A stretch of DNA of 60,088 nt. Origin: Prolixibacteraceae bacterium (GTDB taxonomy: Bacteria > Bacteroidota > Bacteroidia > Bacteroidales > Prolixibacteraceae). The position numbers and the translations under genes were made by a program. The notes beneath the pieces were generated by a model. The model worked only from the letters and a program-made list of their open reading frames with translations. It searched no databases and had not been told where the DNA came from. Location: assembly GCA_019163175.1 (NCBI GenBank), contig JAFLKN010000031.1:1-60088 (forward strand), written 5' to 3'. Of the stretch, positions 8,072 to 15,221 are shown piece after piece; position 1 is the stretch's first letter, and every line of letters begins with the position of its first letter.

Positions 8072-9055
8072 TTACTGACCACTGAATTTCTTCACCCATT
8101 CTCCCAATATCTTTTCAGGCGTATATTCTTTAGCCTCCACCTCGGTTAACTGGTGCGACCAGCTTACTCTTTTGCCTATCGAAGCTCCTGACCCGGTATT
8201 TTTGTATTCGGCAAATGATGCCGTTTTCTCATTATCCGGTTTACCCCAATTATTCCAGCCTTCAGGTTTAATCATGCCACCCAATTCGCATCGTAGAAAC
8301 GCTGATTTCCCGAACGGTCGCCATGGACGCCCCAAATAGAATGATGCTTCCGAAGCGGTTCCTGTAATTTTGCAATCGAGGAAAACAAAGCCAAAAAGCG
8401 TTCCTTCATTGGTTGACGGAGCAGTTATAAAACCATGATCTTTACATACAATTTCGCATTGATCAAAAACTGCAGTTGACCAGCCAAAAATGAAATCGAC
8501 GGTTCCTTCAATTAGACAATTTTTATAGTACTGGCGGCTTTTTTCTCCATGTGGGTAAAGCGTATCCTGAAATCCGAGGAAGCGGCAGTTGATAAAAGCA
8601 ACCATATCGCCATCGACCCGAACAGCCACTGCCTGACCAACTGGTCCAGATGAATTCTCGAATGTGATATTTTCGGCACGGAAACCATCGCCAAACACGA
8701 AAAACGAAGTTGAACCGGTTGTTCCAATTTCTTCTCCAAAGCGATTTTTCTTCAAAGCAAAATCGTCGTAAGTCAGGATGGTTTGATCGCGATCTTCGCC
8801 GATAAAAACAACATTGGTCTTGCTTCCGGCCAGTACCAGTTTTTCCTTGTAAGTACCTTTCTTAATGAAAATCCTTGTTTCATTCTTCCTGAAATCGGGC
8901 ACTGCATTGATGGCTTCCTGAACAGTTCGGAAATCACCGGAGCCATCGGGAGCCACAACAAAATGGTAGTCGGCGGCAAAAGCAGAACACGCCAAGACCA
9001 GTAAAAATGCAACACTACAGATTTGCTTTAAATATTTCAATATCATTTTATTCAT
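8072..9055 (-). CDS. CE8 pectin methylesterase, copy 1
   Basis: The enzyme removes methyl esters from homogalacturonan. CE8 motifs are present in order: GPVGQAVAV, GFQDTL with a catalytic Asp, DFIFG with the second catalytic Asp, and LGRPW. I prefer the start at 9055 (MNKMILKYLKQ) or 9046, since either gives a clear signal peptide ending SAFA. The longer frame to 9079 would begin next to a repeat element. The product is about 327 residues, normal for bacterial CE8. A second CE8 lies at 10923-11876, separated only by the GH43 gene; they are alike in layout but clearly diverged. Confidence 0.92.
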   Translation of the reverse strand: MNKMILKYLKQICSVAFLLVLACSAFAADYHFVVAPDGSGDFRTVQEAINAVPDFRKNETRIFIKKGTYKEKLVLAGSKTNVVFIGEDRDQTILTYDDFALKKNRFGEEIGTTGSTSFFVFGDGFRAENITFENSSGPVGQAVAVRVDGDMVAFINCRFLGFQDTLYPHGEKSRQYYKNCLIEGTVDFIFGWSTAVFDQCEIVCKDHGFITAPSTNEGTLFGFVFLDCKITGTASEASFYLGRPWRPFGKSAFLRCELGGMIKPEGWNNWGKPDNEKTASFAEYKNTGSGASIGKRVSWSHQLTEVEAKEYTPEKILGEWVKKFSGQ

Positions 9056-9081
9056 CCTATTTACAAACATTTTTACCATTC

Positions 9082-9193
9082 CGTCCGAAACAAGAAATAC
9101 GCATTGTTCAACATTTTCGCGCGGACGGTTTCATTATCTCCATTCTACCCGGGGTTGAAACCCCGGGCTATTGATTTTAAACCCTTTCAGGGT
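9082..9193. repeat. Composite repeat: CGTCCG-N34-CGGACG plus REP-like hairpins, copy 1
   Basis: CGTCCG at 9082 and CGGACG at 9122 are exactly 40 bp apart. They are followed by CCCGGGGTT-GA-AACCCCGGG (9148-9167) and the small hairpin ACCCT-TTC-AGGGT (9181-9193). The same module order and the same 40-bp spacing recur at 36372-36502. The two-hairpin tail is like the REP sequences mobilised by REP-associated transposases in Bacteroidota. Confidence 0.75.
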
Positions 9194-9250
9194 AAAAAAG
9201 CAACATGCTCCTTTCGACTTGGTTCGAGCTCAGACAGTGGTGCTTCGAGC

Positions 9251-9286
9251 ATCTGTCTTCTGTCTCCGGACTTCCGTCTTCGGTCT
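9251..9286. repeat. Degenerate short-period repeat
   Basis: Five loose copies of a 6-8 bp unit (TCTGTCT/TCTGTCTCCGGACT/TCCGTCT/TCGGTCT) run up to the stop codon of the GH43 gene. No coding or binding role is evident. Confidence 0.4.
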
Positions 9287-10910
9287 ATTTTTCCACCCTG
9301 AACCAGTCAATATCAGCAGAGCCGGCATCGTTGATCACACCTTCGCGAAGGGCATAAAACCCAACTTTGGCGCCAATCCATTTTCCTTCACGGGCTTTGA
9401 ATACATTTCCAAGGTTGGTAAACGAATTTCCATCCAAACTATAGCTGAACTGACACTCGGCTCCTTTTCTTACTATTAATCTAAAATAAACGGTATTCGA
9501 TTCAATTGCAGGTCCGGCAACCAATTCTTCGGCTGTGCCTTTATCCGCATTTTTACAGGTTGCTGTATAAAGATTCAGTTTGCCATTTTCACGTTTTACA
9601 GTTAATCGGCCGTAATCCAAACCCATCACAATCAATCCAACTTCTTCCTTGTCGAAGCGGGAGTCGAAAGTCAGTTTGGTTGTTGCTGTGAATTCCTGTG
9701 CAGGAAATTTCTGCAAAAGCATATTCGAAACATCCCAAAGATTTTTCATTTCTACCGGACGGGGAATACAATTCAACCTGTAAAAACCCAGATTTCCGGA
9801 GGAAAAGCCCCATGTGGTTTGGTAATTGGCGTGCCATTGCCATTGCAAACCCAACTCATTTCCGTTAAACTCGTCACTTTCAGGAGGTGTCATTTTGGGG
9901 TAGGTTTTACCCACATTGGGTTTTTTATAAATTCTGACAGGCTCGCCACAACCGTCGCCATCAGCATCAACGCCAATCACTGGCCAGTCGTTTACCCATT
10001 TCATGGGATTGAGATGTAATACGCGGCCGTAAGCGCCCAAATCCTGAAAGTTTAGGAACCAGTTTTCACCAGTTTTGGTATCAATCCAGGCACCCTGATG
10101 TGGTCCGTTTATGTCGGTTTTGCCCTGAGCCATTATAATCTTATCTTCATAAGGACCAAAGATATTTTTCGAGCGCATTACCATTTGCCAGCCCGGAGCA
10201 ACACCACCTGCAGGAGCAAAAATGTAATACCAGCCGTTGCGTTTATAGACTTTAGGCCCCTCGATTGTCGGGTGATTTTTATGCCCATCGATCAACATCA
10301 CGCTGTTTCCGATCAATTTGGTACCGTCAACAGCCATTTGGTTCAGGAGAATAACACTCTTCACTCCGGCCCGACTTCCGGCCAAAGCATAAGCCAAATA
10401 AGCTTTGCCATCTTCGTCCCAAAAGGGCGATGGATCAATCAAACCTTTTCCGGCTTGAATGAGCAAAGGATCCGACCACGGCCCTTTCGGATTGGAGGCT
10501 TTTACCATGTAAATCCCGAAATCAGGATCAGGATAATAAATGTAAAACTCATTATTGTGAAACCTGATGCACGGGGCCCAAACACCACCGCCATGCTGAA
10601 CTTTATTGAACACGTCGAACGGAGGTTGTTTTTCCAGGGCGTAAGCAATCAATTCCCAATTGACCAAATCTTTGGAATGAAGAATTGGTAATCCAGGTAC
10701 ACAATTGAATGACGAGGCAGTGAGGTAATAATCGTCGCCCACCCGAATGGCATCGGGATCAGAATAATCGGCATACAACACCGGATTGGTATAGGTTCCG
10801 TCGCCATTGTCGGAAACCCATGATTTGGAGATAGAATTGTTTGTTTGTGCTGTGGCATTCCACGAAACAGCAACAGTCAAAGCTAAACAAAGTGAATAAA
10901 ATCGGTCCAT
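9285..10910 (-). CDS. GH43 exo-glycosidase with C-terminal beta-sandwich
   Basis: This secreted 541-residue protein has the GH43 five-bladed propeller: the base Asp in YADYSDPDAIR near residue 52, the pKa-setting Asp in LIDPSPFWDEDGKAYL, and the general acid Glu in TIEGPKVYKRNGWYY. The layout and the C-terminal laminin/DUF1349-like beta-sandwich (from about residue 345, LGLQWQWHANYQ onward) resemble subfamily GH43_12, whose known activities are alpha-arabinofuranosidase or beta-xylosidase. In this pectin operon it would trim arabinose or xylose side groups. The precise sugar is not shown by sequence. Confidence 0.9.
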   Translation of the reverse strand: MDRFYSLCLALTVAVSWNATAQTNNSISKSWVSDNGDGTYTNPVLYADYSDPDAIRVGDDYYLTASSFNCVPGLPILHSKDLVNWELIAYALEKQPPFDVFNKVQHGGGVWAPCIRFHNNEFYIYYPDPDFGIYMVKASNPKGPWSDPLLIQAGKGLIDPSPFWDEDGKAYLAYALAGSRAGVKSVILLNQMAVDGTKLIGNSVMLIDGHKNHPTIEGPKVYKRNGWYYIFAPAGGVAPGWQMVMRSKNIFGPYEDKIIMAQGKTDINGPHQGAWIDTKTGENWFLNFQDLGAYGRVLHLNPMKWVNDWPVIGVDADGDGCGEPVRIYKKPNVGKTYPKMTPPESDEFNGNELGLQWQWHANYQTTWGFSSGNLGFYRLNCIPRPVEMKNLWDVSNMLLQKFPAQEFTATTKLTFDSRFDKEEVGLIVMGLDYGRLTVKRENGKLNLYTATCKNADKGTAEELVAGPAIESNTVYFRLIVRKGAECQFSYSLDGNSFTNLGNVFKAREGKWIGAKVGFYALREGVINDAGSADIDWFRVEK

Positions 10911-10922
10911 ATTTATAGTTTT

Positions 10923-11876
10923 TTACAATTCATACCATTTCTTTCCGCTGGAAATTTCCCAACTGAAAGGCGCGAACATCTTTTCTTTCGTATAGTTTGC
11001 AGCATCTTTTTTTGTCAGTTCGCGTGACCATATTACCCGTTTTGAGCGGTCCGCACTTGCTCCCGTATTTTTAAATTCCTGAAATGTAACCGTTTTTTCA
11101 TTTTCGGCATTCGACCAATTGTCCCAACCTTCAGGAACGATGAACGAACCCATTTCGCAATTCAGGAAAGCCACTTTGGCAAATCCGTGCCACGGACGGC
11201 CCAAATAAACTTTGCTAATTCCTTCTGCGGCTGTTATTTTGCAATCGAGAAAAACGTACCCAAAGGCTTTGCCCTGAGCTGTGCTGGCAGCCGTTAAGTA
11301 TGAATCAGCTTTAGCATGAATCGTACATTTTTCAAAAAGTGCAGTAGCCTCGCCAAAAATGAAATCGGTCGTTCCTTCGATGTAGCAATTATAAAAATAC
11401 TGGCGGCCAATTCTTCCGGCGGCATAAACAGTATCCTGATTTCCAAGGAAACGGCAGTTCACAAACACGCAACGATCGCCTTCGACATACAGAGCCAATG
11501 CCTGCCCAACAGGTCCGGCTGTGTTTTCAACGGTAATGTTTTCCATGCGGAAATCGCCCGCTTCAACTTTCAGTGTGTAAGTATAAAACGTGCTGTTTCG
11601 TCCACGGTTAATTTTATTGAAATGATCGTCCCAACTGATGATGGTTTTCTCAACGCTCTCGCCAATAATGGACAAATGAGTGTTGCCTTCCAGAATAGCG
11701 ACTTTTTCGCGATAAACGCCATTTTTAACCTGAATGGTAAACGGCTTATCGGGAAAAATGCGGCAGGCATCAATGGCCTGTTGAATGGTTTTGTAATCGC
11801 CCGAACCATCCTGAGCAACTACTAAATCGTATTTTTCTGCAGAAAAGGCCATTAACGGAAGAATTAAAAAGCTCAT
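10923..11876 (-). CDS. CE8 pectin methylesterase, copy 2
   Basis: This is a second pectin methylesterase of 317 residues with the motifs GPVGQALAL, GNQDTVY, DFIFGEAT and LGRPWHGFA. I place the start at 11876, where MSFLILPLMAFSAEK gives a signal peptide. The frame stays open to 11975, but its first 33 codons run through an intergenic repeat (11882-11948) and look like translated spacer. It lies 12 bp upstream of GH43 in the direction of transcription. The pair of CE8 enzymes may differ in processivity or in tolerance of acetyl groups; that is inference. Confidence 0.92.
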   Translation of the reverse strand: MSFLILPLMAFSAEKYDLVVAQDGSGDYKTIQQAIDACRIFPDKPFTIQVKNGVYREKVAILEGNTHLSIIGESVEKTIISWDDHFNKINRGRNSTFYTYTLKVEAGDFRMENITVENTAGPVGQALALYVEGDRCVFVNCRFLGNQDTVYAAGRIGRQYFYNCYIEGTTDFIFGEATALFEKCTIHAKADSYLTAASTAQGKAFGYVFLDCKITAAEGISKVYLGRPWHGFAKVAFLNCEMGSFIVPEGWDNWSNAENEKTVTFQEFKNTGASADRSKRVIWSRELTKKDAANYTKEKMFAPFSWEISSGKKWYEL

Positions 11877-11881
11877 TTTTA

Positions 11882-11948
11882 AACACAAAGACACTAAGAC
11901 ACTATGTATTTGTTGTTTTAACTTTGTGGCTTCGTGGCTTCGTGTTCC
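11882..11948. repeat. Degenerate 9-bp-type repeat extending a reading frame
   Basis: The block has AAAGACACTAAGACACTA on one side and CTTTGTGGCTTCGTGGCTTCGTG on the other, i.e. tandem variants of a unit near GGCTTCGTG. Spacers of this kind occur in many Bacteroidota genomes. It is open in the frame of the CE8 gene downstream, which makes that gene look 33 codons too long. Confidence 0.5.
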
Positions 11949-11978
11949 AATTTTTCTTTCGATCATATCATTCAATTT

Positions 11979-12974
11979 CTATTTCTTCAATATTTTATCC
12001 AGAAAGTCGGTCATATATTTAACGGTTGGCTCAAACCACGGATGAAACAACCAAAACGGATGCGGTGTATTTTCGATGGTATGAACTTCAGTATAAATTT
12101 TGTGCTTACTCAAAATTGCAATCACACTGTCGCGGCCAAAGTGGAAACGAGGCAAAGCGCTGTTGATAAATAATATAGGTGGTGTATTTTTACCAACATA
12201 TTGAATGGGTGACGCCTCTATCCATTTTTCCGAACTTTGATTAAAAGTTGTTCCAAACCACAATGCTCCAGCCGAGCGTTTGGCCGTTTCTTCGTCCTTC
12301 CCCTTTTCATCAGGCGTATTAAAATCCAGAACTCCGTCAATGTCGATTATGGCTTGAACTGCCGATGATACTCCGGGATTCCCTTCATTCCCATCGAACT
12401 TTTCCACCCCGACTGTTGCGCCAACCAAAGAAGCTAACTGCCCACCAGCAGAACTTCCTGCTATTGCTATTTTTTTCGGATTAATACCGTATTTTTTGGC
12501 ATTGGCCCTAATGAAACGAACCGCGGCCTTAATGTCGTAAACGGCCGCTGGGTGAAGGGCTTCGGGCGACAAACGATGCTCGATTGTTGCGGTTACATAA
12601 CCTTTTGCTGCAATTTGCTGGGCCAGCGGAATGTCCATCGATTTGTTTCCCGAACGCCAGCCACCACCATGAACAAGCAGTAAAACAGGATATTTACCGG
12701 GTTTGGCCGGACGAAAAAGATCGAGATGCAACTCGCGCTTACCAAATGGAGTGTTGGGCAAGGTGGCATACACAATGTCCTTTTCTTCCACAACACCGGG
12801 TGGCAAGGATGGTTTGACAATCTGCGCCTGCGGAAATTCCTTTTTTATTTTGATCCAGGCCATGTAGGGCGTAAACGATGTATCGCGCGGAATACCATTG
12901 ATTTTAACAAGTTGTGCATTCGATATAAGGCCAATCAGGCAAAATGCCAAAAGAATAAGGCTAATCCGTTTCAT
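11979..12974 (-). CDS. Secreted alpha/beta-hydrolase esterase
   Basis: The fold is that of the hormone-sensitive-lipase/acetyl-esterase group: oxyanion motif LLVHGGGWRSG, nucleophile elbow AGSSAGG (Ser), and a C-terminal His in NTPHPFWLFHPW. It probably removes acetyl or other ester groups from pectin or its fragments. I choose the start at 12974 (MKRISLILLAF, signal peptide ending SNA). The open frame runs back to 13022, but those codons translate an AT-rich spacer of the type found between other genes here. About 331 residues. It is similar in layout to esterases found in other plant-polysaccharide loci; the ester cleaved is not known. Confidence 0.82.
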   Translation of the reverse strand: MKRISLILLAFCLIGLISNAQLVKINGIPRDTSFTPYMAWIKIKKEFPQAQIVKPSLPPGVVEEKDIVYATLPNTPFGKRELHLDLFRPAKPGKYPVLLLVHGGGWRSGNKSMDIPLAQQIAAKGYVTATIEHRLSPEALHPAAVYDIKAAVRFIRANAKKYGINPKKIAIAGSSAGGQLASLVGATVGVEKFDGNEGNPGVSSAVQAIIDIDGVLDFNTPDEKGKDEETAKRSAGALWFGTTFNQSSEKWIEASPIQYVGKNTPPILFINSALPRFHFGRDSVIAILSKHKIYTEVHTIENTPHPFWLFHPWFEPTVKYMTDFLDKILKK

Positions 12975-13021
12975 CATTTTGAATCTCGAATCCTGAATTT
13001 TGAGTTTTAAATCCATAATCA

Positions 13022-13813
13022 TTAATCTTTTTTCAACTTCTTTAACCCGTCAAAAACCAATTGAGCCACCGCTTTTCCACCGGCAGGCTGAAAATGCGTA
13101 TTGTCTTTTTGCCCGTCGGGATAAGCCTGATAGGTGTTGGCCGGAAGGTTCATAAAATAATTGGTAGTGACAAAATCCTGCCCTTTCTTTGTAAAAAAGT
13201 TACACGACAATTGGGTAAGGTCGATCAACAGAACATTCATTTCAGTAGCAACATCTTTCACTGCCTGTGGATATTCACCATGGCAGCTTTTCAAAACTCC
13301 ATCTTCCCAGGGATAATTACGGTTCACGGGAGTCATCAAAACTGGAATTCCACCTTTCTGGCGGGTTTGCGAAACGTACAAACGCAGAAACTCTTTATAT
13401 CCTTCCACATCTACATAACGCTCGGTTTTATCCTTTGCTGCATCATTATGACCAAATGAAATGATCACCAAATCACCGGCTTGCAATTCAGTATAAATAG
13501 CCCGCCAACGGCCTTCCTGAAAAAAGGTGCGGGTACTTCTACCCCCTTTGGCGCGGTCGTCAACAATTGCGCTGTCAGCCTTAATTATTCCTGAAACTTT
13601 GTTCAGACTGTCTTTCCTGAAGAATTGCTGAAATACCTGTCCCCAGCCAACCAGCGGAAATCGTTTGGTTTGATAATCGTCTTCCAATGCATAATTCGCA
13701 CAGGTTGAATCGCCGGCCAAAAACAATTTAACCGGTCTTTTTTTCTCCGACACCATTCCCGATATCAAACCGGCAACAATCAGAAACAATGCGATTAAGG
13801 TATATTTCTTCAT
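13022..13813 (-). CDS. CE12-type acetylesterase, copy 2
   Basis: This SGNH hydrolase of 263 residues has FLAGDSTCANY (nucleophile Ser), GWGQVF, DRAKGGRSTRTF, SFGHND and DNTHFQPAGG (catalytic Asp/His). This is the CE12 set, as in the copy at 5504-6283. The N-terminus (MKKYTLIALFLIVAGLISGMVS) is a signal peptide or anchor. It sits 1 bp after the stop codon of the STN-esterase gene, showing tight co-transcription. Substrate is probably acetylated galacturonan. Confidence 0.88.
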   Translation of the reverse strand: MKKYTLIALFLIVAGLISGMVSEKKRPVKLFLAGDSTCANYALEDDYQTKRFPLVGWGQVFQQFFRKDSLNKVSGIIKADSAIVDDRAKGGRSTRTFFQEGRWRAIYTELQAGDLVIISFGHNDAAKDKTERYVDVEGYKEFLRLYVSQTRQKGGIPVLMTPVNRNYPWEDGVLKSCHGEYPQAVKDVATEMNVLLIDLTQLSCNFFTKKGQDFVTTNYFMNLPANTYQAYPDGQKDNTHFQPAGGKAVAQLVFDGLKKLKKD

Positions 13814-13814
13814 T

Positions 13815-15197
13815 TTATTTATTTTTTAATAGTGCTTTTAAGGCCTCAAGCCTATGAATGGCATGAGCAGGCAAACGTTCGCCATTTTTGCCAAAAACCA
13901 GCATGGCCGATTTGGGTTCGATAACCGATTTCGATTCATCAACTAATCCTGAAGCCGCTTTTACCGCGTTGATATTCAAACTAAACTGGCGGGCAAAAAA
14001 CTCATAAACTGCCTGACGTTTCGATGGACCGTAATCGTGTCCTTCCTTTATTAGATGAACATTCTCTACCAATTCAGGCTTTCCAAACAAAGTATAGACC
14101 TTTTTCAGGTATGGAAATTCGATTTCAGGAACATTGGCCGTCCAGTCACCGCCGTCGGAAACAACCAACATTGGACGTGGAGCTGCCATAGCGGCAATTT
14201 CCACATTGTTGGTGCCCCATTCTCCACACGAATGAATCGGCATTCCGCTTTCACAAGGGCAACCGCCAAAGAACCAAGAGGAAACCATCACCACCGGAGC
14301 ACTCACTGCAATTCGAGGATCAAGTGCTGTCATCACAAATGTTTGGGTTCCACCGCCGGAAGCTCCGGTCATGCCAATTCGCTTCGGATCAACATAGGGT
14401 AATGCACTCAGGAAATCAAGTATCCGGATGCTGTTCAAGGTCTGCATGGTTGGCGCCAAAATCGTGCGATGATCTTCAAAAGCAAACTGAAGACTCTCTT
14501 CTCCTTTGGCAAACATGTCGTAACTAAAAACTACTGCGCCCATGCGTGCCAAAGTAGCGCTCAACAGTTGCGAACTTTCGCCATAATGCTGAATTTCGCC
14601 ATGTCCCTGGGCAAGCATCACAGCTGGAAAAGGACCTTTCCCTTTGAGCGGTCGGTATAATGTTCCGCTGACAAATACTCCGGGAAGGCTTTCTATGGCA
14701 ACGTTTTCGGCAATGTATCCATCCAACTGGCGTTTATTGGCATAGATCGGGCTGGAATTTACCTTTGTCGGTAACGGTAATAATCCGAGTGTTGAGAGGA
14801 AACATTGCTGCAATTCGGCGCTGCGTTTCCACCAATCCGGAAGCGCCGGATATAACGAGAGCAAACGGTTCAGGTGTTTTTGTCCATCTTCGACCGAACG
14901 GCGATGGTACTGAAAAGCTTCAATTTTATAAGTACCGTCTCCGCTTTTCGAAAAAACCAAATCGAGTGGAGCCAAAACAGCTTGCAAGGTTGTCTCAACG
15001 TCGTCCTTAAAACGCCACTGCGCATAATTGACCGAGCGATCGGTGACCAACTTCTCATCAAAACTGAGTTTGACATGAAAGCGGTTTTCGACCTGATTTA
15101 ATACCTCTTTCAGTGGTTTCCGAAAATTTTCCTCAACGGTTTGGGCAAATAAGTTATTTGCAATTAGCAGGGAAACAGCAAGTATAAATGTTCTCAT
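13815..15197 (-). CDS. Fusion of STN-like domain and alpha/beta-hydrolase esterase
   Basis: The 460-residue secreted protein has two parts. After a signal peptide (ending FAQ, residue 19), residues about 23-95 look like an STN/secretin-N domain: FRKPLKEVLNQVENRF, then LSFDEKLV, then VETTLQAVLAPLDLVFS and a final beta-strand. STN domains are usual at the N-terminus of TonB-dependent receptors that signal to FecR-type anti-sigma factors. Residues about 140-410 are an esterase with QGHGE, nucleophile elbow GMTGASGGG (Ser280), and His387 in KEGHDYG. The esterase resembles acetyl-xylan-esterase/dienelactone-hydrolase-like enzymes. Why an STN domain is attached is unknown. Confidence 0.8.
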   Translation of the reverse strand: MRTFILAVSLLIANNLFAQTVEENFRKPLKEVLNQVENRFHVKLSFDEKLVTDRSVNYAQWRFKDDVETTLQAVLAPLDLVFSKSGDGTYKIEAFQYHRRSVEDGQKHLNRLLSLYPALPDWWKRSAELQQCFLSTLGLLPLPTKVNSSPIYANKRQLDGYIAENVAIESLPGVFVSGTLYRPLKGKGPFPAVMLAQGHGEIQHYGESSQLLSATLARMGAVVFSYDMFAKGEESLQFAFEDHRTILAPTMQTLNSIRILDFLSALPYVDPKRIGMTGASGGGTQTFVMTALDPRIAVSAPVVMVSSWFFGGCPCESGMPIHSCGEWGTNNVEIAAMAAPRPMLVVSDGGDWTANVPEIEFPYLKKVYTLFGKPELVENVHLIKEGHDYGPSKRQAVYEFFARQFSLNINAVKAASGLVDESKSVIEPKSAMLVFGKNGERLPAHAIHRLEALKALLKNK

Positions 15198-15221
15198 AAG
15201 ATCAGTAGTTTAGTATCATTT

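Noticed and set aside
10098-10691. A 197-codon open frame on the + strand inside the GH43 gene
   Set aside because: It is antisense to a gene with full catalytic motifs, has no family resemblance and no promoter. Many shorter antisense frames in the locus are of the same kind.
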